Assembly: GCF_014651835.1 (NCBI RefSeq)
Contig: NZ_BMXQ01000001.1
Span: forward strand, 3,569,030-3,633,029
Direction of reading: 5' to 3'
Source: Pigmentiphaga litoralis
GTDB taxonomy: Bacteria; Pseudomonadota; Gammaproteobacteria; Burkholderiales; Burkholderiaceae_B
DNA length: 64,000 nucleotides
The notes under the pieces were generated by a model. It searched no databases and was not told where the DNA came from. It was given only the letters and a program-made list of their open reading frames with translations. Position 1 is the stretch's first letter. Each line of letters starts with the position of its first letter. Position numbers and translations under genes: made by a program. Positions 28,415-38,424 of this stretch are shown in pieces.

Positions 28415-29883
28415 TTGCGCCAGAATGCACGCGTAAACAACACCAGAACCGTGAACAGTTCCAGGCGACCGATGAGCATCGCGAACGAGCAGATCCATGT
28501 CTGGACGTCCGTCAGGCCCTTGTAGCTGCCCATGGGCCCGATCACATCGCCCAGGCCAGGGCCGGTGTTGTTCAGGGTGGCCAGCACGGCGGTGAACGCG
28601 GTCAGCGGCTCCAGCCCGGTCGACAGCATGACCATGGTAAGAATGACCAGCGACGCCCCGTAAAGGAGCACGAAGGCCAGAACCGAGAACACGACCTGAT
28701 TGGCGATCATCTGCCCGCCGATCCGCACCGGGTTGATCGCGCGGGGGTGCAGGAGCCGGGTGAATTCGCGCCGCGCCTGCTTGACCAGGATCACCATGCG
28801 GATCATTTTCATGCCGCCACCGGTTGAGCCAGCCGATGTCACGAAAGAAGACAGTGCCAGCATCAGTATTGGCGCGAACAGGGGCCATTTGGCGTAGTCA
28901 GTGCTTGCAAACCCTGTCGTGGTCGCCACCGATACGGTATTGAACACGGCGTGGCGCATGGCTTCGGACAGGGTCGGGTACACCTGTTCGGCGTACAGCA
29001 GAAAGCCGATGACGATGCCCGACCCGAACATCACCGTCAGGTAGTACTTGGCTTCAAAGCAGTTCCAGTACGTGCGCATGCTTTTGGCACGGTAGGCCCG
29101 GAAATGCGTGGCGAAGTTGATGCCGGCGATCGTCATGAAGACGATGGCGACAAACTCGGTCGAAATGGAGTCGAAGGCCAGGAAGCCCGCGTCACGGTTC
29201 GAAAAGCCGCCAAGCCCGATCGTGGCGGCCATGTGGCAATACGCGTCGTACCAGCTCATGCCGGTCAGGCGGTAGGCGATCGCGCAAAGCAAGGACGCCA
29301 CCACGTAGATGGCGTACAGCCCCTTGGCCGTGCCGGTAATGCGCGGCGTGAGCTTCTCGTCTTTCATGGGGCCGGCCGTCTCGGCGCGGAACACCTGGCT
29401 GCCCCCAACACCGAGCATCGGCAGGATGGCCACGGCCAGCACCAGGATCCCCATGCCGCCGATCCAGACCAACGTGCAACGCCAGACATTGATCGAGTAC
29501 GGCATCGTGTCCAGGCCCGTCAGGACGGTTGCGCCAGTGGTCGTCAGGCCGGACATGGCCTCGAAATAGGCATCGGTCAGGCTCAGGTCGACGCCAACGC
29601 CCCGGAAGTACAGCACCAGCGGGATCGCCGCCACGACGGGCAGCACGCTCCATACCAGCGAGACCAGCAGAAAGCCGTCCCGCGGCGCCAGTTCGCGGCG
29701 CTGCCGGCGCGTGGCCACGTACAGCAGCGCGCCGGAACCGAAGGAGATCGCGAAGGCATGCACGAAGGCCATCAACGCAGCGTCGGCCGTGTATAGCGAC
29801 GTTCCGATCGGGATGGCGAAGGTCAGCGAAAACAGCGCAATGACCACGCCGAGCACATTCAGGACCGGGAAAAGTTGGCGCAT
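28411..29883 (-). CDS. trkH: Trk potassium uptake membrane subunit
   Basis: The 490-residue protein has the repeated membrane-pore-membrane fold with selectivity-filter-like segments SGLTTTGATVL, ATIGLGGFSN, SVATTTGFAS and LNNTGPGLG. It forms the K+ channel gated by TrkA. ATG at 29883 is chosen because the preceding in-frame residues are hydrophilic and overlap trkA. It is separated from trkA by 16 bases and overlaps the CobW-like gene by four. Confidence 0.93.
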   Translation of the reverse strand: MRQLFPVLNVLGVVIALFSLTFAIPIGTSLYTADAALMAFVHAFAISFGSGALLYVATRRQRRELAPRDGFLLVSLVWSVLPVVAAIPLVLYFRGVGVDLSLTDAYFEAMSGLTTTGATVLTGLDTMPYSINVWRCTLVWIGGMGILVLAVAILPMLGVGGSQVFRAETAGPMKDEKLTPRITGTAKGLYAIYVVASLLCAIAYRLTGMSWYDAYCHMAATIGLGGFSNRDAGFLAFDSISTEFVAIVFMTIAGINFATHFRAYRAKSMRTYWNCFEAKYYLTVMFGSGIVIGFLLYAEQVYPTLSEAMRHAVFNTVSVATTTGFASTDYAKWPLFAPILMLALSSFVTSAGSTGGGMKMIRMVILVKQARREFTRLLHPRAINPVRIGGQMIANQVVFSVLAFVLLYGASLVILTMVMLSTGLEPLTAFTAVLATLNNTGPGLGDVIGPMGSYKGLTDVQTWICSFAMLIGRLELFTVLVLFTRAFWRK

Positions 29884-29899
29884 GGGACGGGCAAGCCGC

Positions 29900-31276
29900 T
29901 CAGAAAAAGGAGACCGACACCTGGAACAGCTTTTCGACCTGGGAGACCAGGCGCTGGTGCGTGACGAACACGATGACATGGTCACCGGACTGGACGACGG
30001 TGTCATGATGCGCCATCAGAACGGCATCAGACCGGGCGATGGCGCCGATGATGGCGCCTTCGGGCAGCTTGATCTGCTCGATGCGCCGGCCCACCACCCT
30101 GGACGACTTGGCGTCGCCATGGGCAATGGCTTCGATGGCCTCGGTCACGCCGTGACGCAGCCGGTGCACGGCCACCACGTCGCCGCGGCGCACGTGCCGC
30201 AGCAGCTCGCCGATGGTCGCTTCGGACGGCGAGATCGCGATGTCGATCCGGCCGCCTTCCATGAGCTCGGCGTAGCTTTTGCGGCCGATGAGCGCAATCA
30301 CCCGGCGCGCGCCCATGCGTTTGGCGAGCAGCGACGACATGATGTTGTCCTCGTCGTCGCTGGTCAGCGCCAGGAACAGGTCCATGTCGCCGACGTTTTC
30401 GTCTTCCAGCAGGTCTTCGTCGGTTGCATCCCCGTTGAGCACGAGCGTCTTGCTGGGTACCTGGGAGGCCAGGTATTCGCAGCGGCGACGGTTCTGCTCG
30501 ATCAGCTTGACCTCGTACAGGTGGCCGATTTCACGCGCCAGCCGCAGACCGATGTTGCCGCCCCCGGCGATCATCAGCCGCCGCACGGGCTTGTCGCGCT
30601 CGCGCAGTTCGCGCACCAGTCGCCGCACTTCATGGGTCGCGGCCAGGCAGACGACCTCGTCGCCGGGCTGGATCACCGTGCGGCCCTCGGGCGTGATCAG
30701 TTCGCCCTGCCGGAAGATGGAAATGATGCGGATATCGGCGCCCGGCATGTGCTCGCGCAGGCTTTCGATCGGATGCTGGCACAGCGGGCTGCCTGCGTGC
30801 GCGCGGACCGTCACGGCACTGACGCGGCCATCGGCAAATTCCACCACTTGCAGCGCTTCAGGAATCGCGATCAGGTTGGTCAGGTAGCTGGTGACGCTGC
30901 GTTCCGGGCAGATGAGGTTGTCGACACAGAAGCCGTCGTCGCCCATCAGCGTGGCGTTATCGAGGAATTCCGGGGAGCGCACCCGCGCGATGCGGCGCGG
31001 GACATTGAAGACCTGCTTGGCGATCTTGCAGGCGACCAGATTGGTTTCGTCGGCCGTGGCGCACGAGATGAGCATGTCGGCGTCACGCGCGCCGGCTTGC
31101 TCCAGGGTGGACATGTGGATGCCGCTGCCGACCACGACCCGCAGGTCGAACCGTTCCTGCAGCAGGGCCAGGCGAGGACCGTCGGTATCGATCACCGTGA
31201 TGTCGTTGTGTTCGGACACCAGGTTTTCGGCGACGCTCGTTCCCACCCGGCCCGCGCCGAGGATCAGGATCTTCAT
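29900..31276 (-). CDS. trkA: Trk system NAD-binding regulatory subunit
   Basis: The 458-residue cytoplasmic protein has two RCK halves, each a Rossmann domain (GAGRVGTSVAENL at 7-19; AGGGNIGLRLAREI near 238-251) followed by a TrkA_C domain. It binds NAD(H) and gates TrkH. It overlaps the upstream response-regulator gene by four bases. Confidence 0.94.
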   Translation of the reverse strand: MKILILGAGRVGTSVAENLVSEHNDITVIDTDGPRLALLQERFDLRVVVGSGIHMSTLEQAGARDADMLISCATADETNLVACKIAKQVFNVPRRIARVRSPEFLDNATLMGDDGFCVDNLICPERSVTSYLTNLIAIPEALQVVEFADGRVSAVTVRAHAGSPLCQHPIESLREHMPGADIRIISIFRQGELITPEGRTVIQPGDEVVCLAATHEVRRLVRELRERDKPVRRLMIAGGGNIGLRLAREIGHLYEVKLIEQNRRRCEYLASQVPSKTLVLNGDATDEDLLEDENVGDMDLFLALTSDDEDNIMSSLLAKRMGARRVIALIGRKSYAELMEGGRIDIAISPSEATIGELLRHVRRGDVVAVHRLRHGVTEAIEAIAHGDAKSSRVVGRRIEQIKLPEGAIIGAIARSDAVLMAHHDTVVQSGDHVIVFVTHQRLVSQVEKLFQVSVSFF

Positions 31277-32022
31277 AGACTGCGTTTGCGGGACAGCTCG
31301 ATGCCCAGTTGCTTGAGCTTGCGATACAGGTGGGTGCGCTCCAGGCCGGTCTTGTCGGCGACCCGGGTCATGCTGCCGCCTTCGCGCGCCAGATGGTGCT
31401 CGAAGTACACGCGCTCGAAGGCATCGCGTGCTTCACGCAGCGGTAGATCCAGAGACAGTTCATGCAGCGGCTGGCGCGGACGGGTATCGCCCCCGACCTG
31501 CCCCATCTCGGCCAGCGATTCGGCGGCGCTGGATGCACCGATGGGCGCGCGGCCGTATTCCGACCCGGTGGTCAGCATGGGCGGCTGCACGTACGACGGC
31601 GGCGGGCTGCTGCTGCGGATCGCGGTGACCGGCTGTGCAACGGGCTTGGGGCCCGCGCGGCCTCGGTCGAGCGCTGACGCAATCGTCTTGAGCAGCCGCG
31701 CCATGGTGATCGGCTTTTCAAGGAAGTCGGTTGCGCCGATACGGGTCGCTTCGACGGCGGTATCGATGGTCGCGTGGCCGCTCATCATGATGACCGGCAT
31801 GTCGAGCAGACCTTGTGACGCCCATTCTTTGAGCAGGGTCACGCCGTCCGTATCAGGCATCCAGATATCGAGCAATACCACGTCAGGCCGATGCTGGTTG
31901 CGCAGCGCGCGCGCAGCGGCGGCGTTTTCTGCGAGATCCACCGTGTGACCCTCGTCGTAGAGGATCTCCGACAGGAGCTCGCGAATGCCGACTTCGTCGT
32001 CGACCACTAGAATTCTGGCCAT
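31273..32022 (-). CDS. NtrX-like response regulator without the AAA+ domain
   Basis: The 249-residue protein has a receiver domain (Asp8-Asp9, phospho-acceptor Asp52, Ser81, Lys103) and a C-terminal Fis-type helix-turn-helix (about 190-245; TRVADKTGLERTHLYRKLKQLG). The sigma54-interacting AAA+ ATPase that separates these in NtrX is absent; about 70 Pro/Ser-rich residues take its place. It can bind DNA when phosphorylated but should not activate sigma54 promoters by itself. The partner kinase is the upstream ntrY-type gene. It is co-transcribed with trkA, hinting at a link to potassium transport. Confidence 0.85.
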   Translation of the reverse strand: MARILVVDDEVGIRELLSEILYDEGHTVDLAENAAAARALRNQHRPDVVLLDIWMPDTDGVTLLKEWASQGLLDMPVIMMSGHATIDTAVEATRIGATDFLEKPITMARLLKTIASALDRGRAGPKPVAQPVTAIRSSSPPPSYVQPPMLTTGSEYGRAPIGASSAAESLAEMGQVGGDTRPRQPLHELSLDLPLREARDAFERVYFEHHLAREGGSMTRVADKTGLERTHLYRKLKQLGIELSRKRSL

Positions 32023-32039
32023 ATTTTTAGAAACCTCTG

Positions 32040-34493
32040 TTACGCGGATTGCGACCCTGCTGCTACGGCCAACCGGGCAGACCCCGGCGCTGCCGGCTCA
32101 TCCACCAGCTTGGTAAGAAGTATAGAGACCATCGCTCCACCTTCTGGCCGATTGGCCAGATCGATGCGACCGCCGTGCTCTTCGACAATTTTTTTCACGA
32201 TGGCCAGGCCAAGTCCCGTCCCCCGTGCCTTGGTCGTTACATAGGGCTCGAAGGCCCGCTGGAGTATGCGTGGCGCGAATCCCGCGCCTGTGTCCGTCAC
32301 CATCAACCGCACCGTCGCGTGCTCCCGGCCATCCGGCAGCCGCTTATGGATCAGCCGCGTGCTGACGCCCACCCGCTCTTCCAGGACCTGCTTTGGCTGC
32401 CCCGCCTCCTCAGCCTTGGCCATGTCCTTTGCCCTATCTTCTATGGCGTCCTTGGCATTGGCAATCAGATTATGTATCACCTGCCTCAGCTGGGTCGCAT
32501 CCCCTTCGATCTTTGGCAGCCCGGGTGCGAGGTCAACGGACATCAATGTCGGGCGCGCGCCATCGCGCAGCATGCCGTCGGTGCTGTCCCAGCCGTACAG
32601 CGTCAGGACTTCGGCCACGAGTTCGTTCAGGTCGAGTTGCTGCATCTGCGCTGGCGGCGTCCGCGCGTATTCGCGGAAGTCGTCCACCATCCGCTGCATC
32701 GAACTGACCTGATTGATGATCGTCGTGGTCGAGCGACGCAGCATCTGCGCGTCGGTCGTTTCCAGCTTGTCGGCCAGCTTCATCGCAATGCGCTCGGCCG
32801 AGAGCTGGATCGGTGTCAGCGGATTCTTGATTTCGTGCGCCAGGCGCCGCGCCACTTCTCCCCACGCGACGGCCCGGTTGGCGGAAATCACTTCGGTAAT
32901 GTCGTCGAACACCACCACATAGCCCCCACTTCCGCCGTTGACCGGCAGATGCGATCCTCGAGCCAGCAGAGTAATCGTATTGTCGTCAGGCCGCGCGAAC
33001 GACATGTTACCTTCGCCAGCCCCGCCCGACGGGGTCTCGCCCGCGGGCGCGCGCACGATTTCGAACTGCTGCTGCCAATGCGTGCGACCGGTGTCGGCCG
33101 CGGCATGTTCGGCGAACGCCGTACGGATCACATTGGCAAAGGTCGTCAGGCCGTCGACGGTTTCCAGGGGACGCCCGGTCACCGCGCGCAGGTCCACCCG
33201 CAGGATGCGCTGCGCGCCGTGGTTGACGGTCGCGACGCGGAAGCCTTCGTCGAAGACCAGCACGCCTGACGACAGGTTCGACAGGATGCTTTCGAGGTAG
33301 ACGTTGGTGCGTTCGAGCTGGCGGCGGTTGGTTTCCACCATATGCCGCGCGTCGTCGAGCTGGCGCGTCATGGCGTTGAACGAGCGAGTCAGCTGGCCGA
33401 CTTCATCTTTGGATGGCGGCTCGGGAATCGGCCGGAAGTCGCCCACGCCGACGGCTTGCGTGCCTTCGGCCAGCCGCAACAGCGGGCGAACCAGGCGGGA
33501 CGAGAGCGCAAACGCCGCGCCGATGGCCGAGAACACGGCCAGCAGCAGCGCCAGCGTGAGGGTGATGCCGTAGAGCTTGCGCAGGCCCGTGCGCGACAGG
33601 GACAGTTCCTGATAGTCGCGGTAGCCCGCCTGGACTTCCTCGGCGTTGAGCGCGATCTGCTCGGGCACTGGCTGCAACAGTTGCAGATAGCGCGACTCGG
33701 CCGGCGACACGGTGGGCAGGTCGAGCGAGCTTTGCGGCGCGATCTGGATGATCACGCGCAGCCGCAAGGCGTCGGTGTTCTGCGCGTCGCGGGTGGTGCC
33801 CATCGGGCCCTGCTCGCTTTCCAGGGTCAGGGTGCTGGGGGCGCTGTTTGCTTCAGCGGCGCTGTAGCCGCGCGAGATGCGCAACTGGCGCAGGATCTGC
33901 GGCGGCGGGCTGTCGGGCACCAGGGTGCCGTACACACTGGTGGACCAGGCGATGATGCGGCCGCTGGCGGTGAACACCATGGCGTCTTGCGCGCCGACCT
34001 GCTCGCGCAGGCGGGTCAATGCCATCGACATGCTCGCATCGGCCGTGTCGCCCAGTTCCAGCGACATGGTCCGCGCACGGGCGTTCAGGTCCTGCAACTG
34101 GGAGTCGAGTGCCGCGCGGCCCAGATTCAAGCCGGATTCCAGCGCGGCATCGACCCTGACGTTGAACCACGATTCGATCGACCGCGACAGGAACTGCACC
34201 GACAGCATGTAGATGAGCACGCCGGGCACCACGCCCACCAGGGCGAAGGCAAGCGCAAACCGCGCCGTGAGCCGGGCGCCGAACTGACGCTTGCGCAACT
34301 GGCCCTTGAGCCGCAAGGCCAGTGCCGCGACCCACAGGAACAGGATCAGGGCAACGACGCCGTTCAGGCCCAGCAGCACGTTGTACTGCTGCTCCAGGCG
34401 GCTGGAGTTGCCCGTGGACCAGGCAAGCAGGAACAGCAGCGCCAGGGCGCTGACCGCGGCGATGCCGAGCAGGATGCGCATCAGCCGGCTCAT
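32040..34493 (-). CDS. ntrY: NtrY-type membrane sensor histidine kinase
   Basis: The 817-residue protein has three N-terminal membrane helices (about 5-25, 42-62, 78-100), a periplasmic sensor stretch, a further helix near 310, HAMP, PAS (about 395-540), a HisKA domain with His553 in LAHEIKNPLTPIQ, and an HATPase domain with GTGLGLAIVKKI. NtrY senses nitrogen or redox status in other bacteria; the signal here is unknown. Its response regulator starts 17 bases downstream. The start overlaps the DUF4390 gene stop. Confidence 0.9.
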   Translation of the reverse strand: MSRLMRILLGIAAVSALALLFLLAWSTGNSSRLEQQYNVLLGLNGVVALILFLWVAALALRLKGQLRKRQFGARLTARFALAFALVGVVPGVLIYMLSVQFLSRSIESWFNVRVDAALESGLNLGRAALDSQLQDLNARARTMSLELGDTADASMSMALTRLREQVGAQDAMVFTASGRIIAWSTSVYGTLVPDSPPPQILRQLRISRGYSAAEANSAPSTLTLESEQGPMGTTRDAQNTDALRLRVIIQIAPQSSLDLPTVSPAESRYLQLLQPVPEQIALNAEEVQAGYRDYQELSLSRTGLRKLYGITLTLALLLAVFSAIGAAFALSSRLVRPLLRLAEGTQAVGVGDFRPIPEPPSKDEVGQLTRSFNAMTRQLDDARHMVETNRRQLERTNVYLESILSNLSSGVLVFDEGFRVATVNHGAQRILRVDLRAVTGRPLETVDGLTTFANVIRTAFAEHAAADTGRTHWQQQFEIVRAPAGETPSGGAGEGNMSFARPDDNTITLLARGSHLPVNGGSGGYVVVFDDITEVISANRAVAWGEVARRLAHEIKNPLTPIQLSAERIAMKLADKLETTDAQMLRRSTTTIINQVSSMQRMVDDFREYARTPPAQMQQLDLNELVAEVLTLYGWDSTDGMLRDGARPTLMSVDLAPGLPKIEGDATQLRQVIHNLIANAKDAIEDRAKDMAKAEEAGQPKQVLEERVGVSTRLIHKRLPDGREHATVRLMVTDTGAGFAPRILQRAFEPYVTTKARGTGLGLAIVKKIVEEHGGRIDLANRPEGGAMVSILLTKLVDEPAAPGSARLAVAAGSQSA

Positions 34494-35398
34494 GGCGCCT
34501 CGGCCGGCGGCGTGCCGGAAGGGGCGGCGTTGCCATTGTGGGTACCGGCGGGCGCCGGGCTGCTGGCGTTGGGCAGCACCGTGCTGCCGCTGGCGCTCCC
34601 GCGGGTGCCGTCAGGCAAGGCCAGGCCCAGGCTGGACGATCCATTGGACAGCGACGGTGCCCCCATCGACCCGCCGGGGGTCGGGGTCATGCCAGGGGAC
34701 GTGCCGTTGGACGGCGTCGTGCCGTTGGGCTTGTCGGCGGGTTTGTCGGCAGGTTTGTCCGCGGGCCGGTCCGGCACGGGGGGCGGGGGCGGGGGCGTTG
34801 GCGGCGCGACGGGCACGGGCGGCAGCGTTTCGCGCACAACCTGTACCGAAAATTCCGTCCACGGCGTGGCCAACGACCAGTCGCTGCTGTTGAGCGCGTT
34901 GACCTGGAAGGCCTTGGACAGTTGCGAGACGTCAAAGCGCACCCGCATACGGCCTTCGTGATTGGCCCCGGGCTTGAACGCGTCCTTGTCTGCAATTCGC
35001 CAGTTGCGGACATGCCGGACCACCGACAGCGCTTCGGACAACGAACTGACCGGCAACGCCAGGCTGCCGCTGCTGACCCGCCATTGATGGGTAAGGGGGT
35101 TGTGGGCGATCCGCCAGGTCTGCGTGGCGCTGAGCACCGTTTCGTCGAACCAGTACCAGCGCGGCCGGTTGATCTCGACTTCGACCGTAAAGAAGAGGGG
35201 GAGCCCCCGTTCGGCCGCGTCTTCGAGCTGGTTATTGAGGTTGAGCGAGACGTCGGCGTTCAGGACCAGGTCGCGGCCGCGTTCGGCCAGCGAGACGGCC
35301 TGGACCATGGGTGCATCGGCGGCGCTTACCCTGCCGCCCAGAAGCAGCATGACGGCAGCGGCCACCAGCAGGAAGCGAACGATGCGTAGCAGTGTCAC
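34490..35398 (-). CDS. DUF4390 exported protein with Pro/Lys-rich tail
   Basis: The 302-residue protein begins with a signal peptide (hydrophobic LLVAAAVMLLLGG, cleavage near VSA-ADA), then a DUF4390 domain to about residue 195 (VEINRPRWYWFDE, THQWRVSSG). The remaining 100 residues are low-complexity, with proline runs and three DKPA repeats. DUF4390 genes sit between rsmB and ntrY in many betaproteobacteria, suggesting a periplasmic role linked to the kinase. The GTG start overlaps the rsmB stop (GTGA) and the stop overlaps ntrY. Confidence 0.82.
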   Translation of the reverse strand: MTLLRIVRFLLVAAAVMLLLGGRVSAADAPMVQAVSLAERGRDLVLNADVSLNLNNQLEDAAERGLPLFFTVEVEINRPRWYWFDETVLSATQTWRIAHNPLTHQWRVSSGSLALPVSSLSEALSVVRHVRNWRIADKDAFKPGANHEGRMRVRFDVSQLSKAFQVNALNSSDWSLATPWTEFSVQVVRETLPPVPVAPPTPPPPPPVPDRPADKPADKPADKPNGTTPSNGTSPGMTPTPGGSMGAPSLSNGSSSLGLALPDGTRGSASGSTVLPNASSPAPAGTHNGNAAPSGTPPAEAP

Positions 35399-36741
35399 AC
35401 CTTGGCGAACAACGCGTAGAAGAAACCGTCGTGCTGCTCGCCAGGCGGTGCGGACACTGGGCTGGGCAGCAATTGACCGGGTGCGGGCAATCGGGTGGCA
35501 TCGGAGTGACGGGTCAGGAAGGCTTCGGCCTGACGCGCGCCCTCGGCAGGAAAGATCGAGCACGTCACGTAGAGCAATTTACCACCGGGGGCCACCACCC
35601 GCCACAGCGCATCGGCCAGTCTGGCCTGCAGGACGGCGGTGCGGGTGACATCTTCTTCACGGCGCAGCCAGCGGATGTCCGGATGCCGGCGCACGATACC
35701 CGATGCGCTGCACGGCACGTCAGCCAGCACGGCGTCGAACGGCTTGCCGTCCCACCAGGCGTCCACATCGGCGATGTCGGCAGCCATCGTACGTGCCGTC
35801 AGCCCGAGTCGCGCCAGGTTTTCATCCACTCGGCGCAGGCGGGTCGCATCGACGTCGATGGCCAGCAGGTCGATATCGGCCTGTTCGAGCAGGTGGGCGG
35901 TCTTGCCGCCCGGCGCGGCGCAGGCGTCAAGCACCCGCATGCCGTCCTTGACCTGCAGCAGCGGCGCCGCCAGCTGCGCGCCGGCATCCTGCACCGACCA
36001 CCAGCCTTCGGCAAAGCCGGGCAGCTGCTGGACCGGACGCGGCTGCAGCACGACGATGCCGTCGTCCCCGGCCGGAGCGACAGCAATGCCCTGTTCGTTG
36101 AACGCGGCCAGCACCGCATCGCGCGACATCTTGCGGCGGTTCGCGCGCAAGGTCAGCGGCGCCTGCCGGTTGGCGGTGCGCAGCAGGTCCTGCCAGTTGT
36201 CCGGATAATCGATGCGCAGGCGGCGCACCCACCAGGATGGGTGATTCCAGGTGGCTTCGCCATTATTGGCCAGGCCATCCATGATCGCGTCGCGTTCCCG
36301 CAAGAAGCGGCGCAGGCTGCCGTTGACGAGTCCCTTGTAGGACGCCAGCGATGGCTGACCGGACGCGGCGCGAACCGCCTGGTCCACCACGGTATGCGGC
36401 GCATAGTGAGCGCCCGCTGACCCGGCAGCCTGCTCCATGCCGTCCCCCGGCACCACCAGCGCGAAGGCGACCAGCAGCAGCGCGTCGAGCAGGGGGTCGG
36501 TCGGATTGCGGGGAATCAGTGCCTGCTTGACTGCGCGCGCGCGGCCCAGCTGCCGCATGACGTGAAAGGACACGGCCTGCACCGCCGGCCGGTTGGCAGC
36601 GGGGGTCCTGGCGATGGCGTCCGTCAGCGACGTGCCGGCCAGCACCGCCTGCAGCGCTTTGGCGGCGCCCAGCAGAATGTCGGACAGGGGAGCGGATTGA
36701 CCGGTCGTGGCCGGACCAGGCCGGGGAGGGGTAGACGACAT
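35395..36741 (-). CDS. rsmB: 16S rRNA m5C967 methyltransferase
   Basis: The 448-residue protein has an N-terminal NusB-like domain (about 20-160) and a C-terminal SAM methyltransferase with DACAAPGGKTAHL at 272-284, DVPCSASG (Cys344) and the nucleophile Cys394 in TCSIFP. It methylates C967 of 16S rRNA. Coupled to fmt by a one-base stop-start overlap. Confidence 0.94.
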   Translation of the reverse strand: MSSTPPRPGPATTGQSAPLSDILLGAAKALQAVLAGTSLTDAIARTPAANRPAVQAVSFHVMRQLGRARAVKQALIPRNPTDPLLDALLLVAFALVVPGDGMEQAAGSAGAHYAPHTVVDQAVRAASGQPSLASYKGLVNGSLRRFLRERDAIMDGLANNGEATWNHPSWWVRRLRIDYPDNWQDLLRTANRQAPLTLRANRRKMSRDAVLAAFNEQGIAVAPAGDDGIVVLQPRPVQQLPGFAEGWWSVQDAGAQLAAPLLQVKDGMRVLDACAAPGGKTAHLLEQADIDLLAIDVDATRLRRVDENLARLGLTARTMAADIADVDAWWDGKPFDAVLADVPCSASGIVRRHPDIRWLRREEDVTRTAVLQARLADALWRVVAPGGKLLYVTCSIFPAEGARQAEAFLTRHSDATRLPAPGQLLPSPVSAPPGEQHDGFFYALFAKV

Positions 36742-37703
36742 CAGGGGGTTCCTCCACCAAGGCCGCGGACGAACACGTCGACGGGCTGGCGTTTGCCGCC
36801 AGCTTTTTGCAATTCGAGCAGGCGCAGCGTGCCATCGGCGGTCGCGATGTCAATGCCATCGGGCGCCAGGCGCACGACCGTGCCGGGGGTGGGATCGGTT
36901 TCAGATACAGGGGCTTGGCCGGGCACTGCCGCGGCCTTCCACACCTTGACGGGATCGGGCAGCATCGGCAGCCGCAGCGTTGCGCCAGGGACCGGATCGA
37001 AGGCGCGGACGCGGCGCGCCAGGACGGCGGCGGGCTGCGTGCAGTCCAGCGGCGCTTCGGCCTTGTCCAGCTTGGCCGCGTAGGTCACGCCGTCGGCAGG
37101 CTGCGGGGTGGCGGGCAGATCGCCCGCCTCGCGCCGCGCCAAGGCATCGACAATGGCCGTGCCGCCCAGGGTGGCGAGCACATCGTGCAATTGCCCGGCC
37201 GATTGCGTCGGCAGGATGGGCGTCGCGGCCACCAGCAGCATGTCGCCAGTATCCAGGCCGGCGTCCATCTGCATGATGGTGATGCCGGTTTCGGCATCGC
37301 CTGCTTCGATCGCGCGCTGGATGGGCGCCGCGCCGCGCCAGCGCGGCAGCAGGCTCGCGTGGATGTTCAGGCAGCCCAGGCGCTGCAGGTCCAGCACCGA
37401 TTGCGGAAGGATCAGGCCGTAGGCGGCCACGATCATGGCGTCGGCGTTCACTTCCTTGAGCGTCTCGTGCGCGGCGCGGGCTTCATCGGGATATTTGCCG
37501 TCCAGCCGCAGGCTGCGCGGCTGCGCCACGGCAATGCCGGCGTCGAGCGCGGCGGCTTTGACTGGGGAAGGAGTGAGCTTGAGCCCGCGACCGGACGGAC
37601 GGTCGGGTTGGGTCAGCACCAAGGCGACGTCATGACCGGCGTCGATCAGGGCTCGCAACGCCACCCTGGCGAACTCCGGCGTACCGGCAAAAACCAGGCG
37701 CAT
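36741..37703 (-). CDS. fmt: Methionyl-tRNA formyltransferase
   Basis: The 320-residue protein has the formyltransferase fold with catalytic Asn113, His115 and Asp151 ([16 protein letters not shown]) and a C-terminal OB-like tRNA domain. It formylates initiator Met-tRNA using 10-formyl-tetrahydrofolate. It lies 23 bases after def, its functional partner. Confidence 0.96.
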   Translation of the reverse strand: MRLVFAGTPEFARVALRALIDAGHDVALVLTQPDRPSGRGLKLTPSPVKAAALDAGIAVAQPRSLRLDGKYPDEARAAHETLKEVNADAMIVAAYGLILPQSVLDLQRLGCLNIHASLLPRWRGAAPIQRAIEAGDAETGITIMQMDAGLDTGDMLLVAATPILPTQSAGQLHDVLATLGGTAIVDALARREAGDLPATPQPADGVTYAAKLDKAEAPLDCTQPAAVLARRVRAFDPVPGATLRLPMLPDPVKVWKAAAVPGQAPVSETDPTPGTVVRLAPDGIDIATADGTLRLLELQKAGGKRQPVDVFVRGLGGGTP

Positions 37704-37726
37704 CTGAATCCTGAATCTGAAAGAAA

Positions 37727-38233
37727 TTAAGCGGGTAGCCGCTCGAGTTTGCGCATTTTCGTCTTGATGCGCGTCTGCTTCAGGTTCGACAGATATTCCA
37801 CGAACACCTTGCCTTCCAGGTGATCGAGCTCATGCTGGACACAGACGGCGAGCAGGCCTTCGGCGTCGAATTCGTAGGGTTCGCCTTTTTCGTTCAGCGC
37901 CCGGACCGTGATCTGGGAAGACCGTGCCACTTCATCGTAGATGCCAGGCACCGACAGGCAGCCTTCTTCATAGACCTTCGTGTCGTCGCTCTTCCAGGTG
38001 ATTTCCGGATTGATGAGGACCAGCAGATCGCTTTTGTCTTCGGACACGTCGATCACGACGATCCGTTCATGCACGTCCACTTGCGTCGCGGCCAGGCCAA
38101 CGCCCGGGGCGTCATACATGGTCTCGGCCATGTCGCGCACGATGCGGCGGATTCGGTCATCCACGACGGCCACCGGCTTGGCTTTCTTGTGCAGGCGCGG
38201 GTCGGGATAGGTCAGGATAGGAAGCAGGGCCAT
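37727..38233 (-). CDS. def: Peptide deformylase
   Basis: The 168-residue metalloenzyme has all three motifs: GVGLAATQV at 44-52, EGCLS at 90-94 (metal Cys92) and HELDH at 134-138. It removes the formyl group from nascent proteins. It is the first gene of the minus-strand operon that runs to 28043. Confidence 0.96.
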   Translation of the reverse strand: MALLPILTYPDPRLHKKAKPVAVVDDRIRRIVRDMAETMYDAPGVGLAATQVDVHERIVVIDVSEDKSDLLVLINPEITWKSDDTKVYEEGCLSVPGIYDEVARSSQITVRALNEKGEPYEFDAEGLLAVCVQHELDHLEGKVFVEYLSNLKQTRIKTKMRKLERLPA

Positions 38234-38424
38234 GGCAACAACAACGAATTCGCAGGGATCTTTGATACAGGGAAAATGGGGTCAGGGCCCCATGAATGCA
38301 AGCCCAAGATACCACAAGCGTCCGAGTCGTCGCGAGTTGGCGCCCCGGACGCCATGGCGGGTCCGGGGCGGGCACGCTGCAGGGCGCGTCAAAGCGAGTC
38401 GCTGCGGCGATACCGCGTGCCGCT

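Noticed and set aside
28405..28418. TGTATTCATTT match to the GntR operator core
   Set aside because: It lies in the overlap of trkH and the CobW-like gene, inside coding sequence and without a promoter, so it is most likely a chance match.
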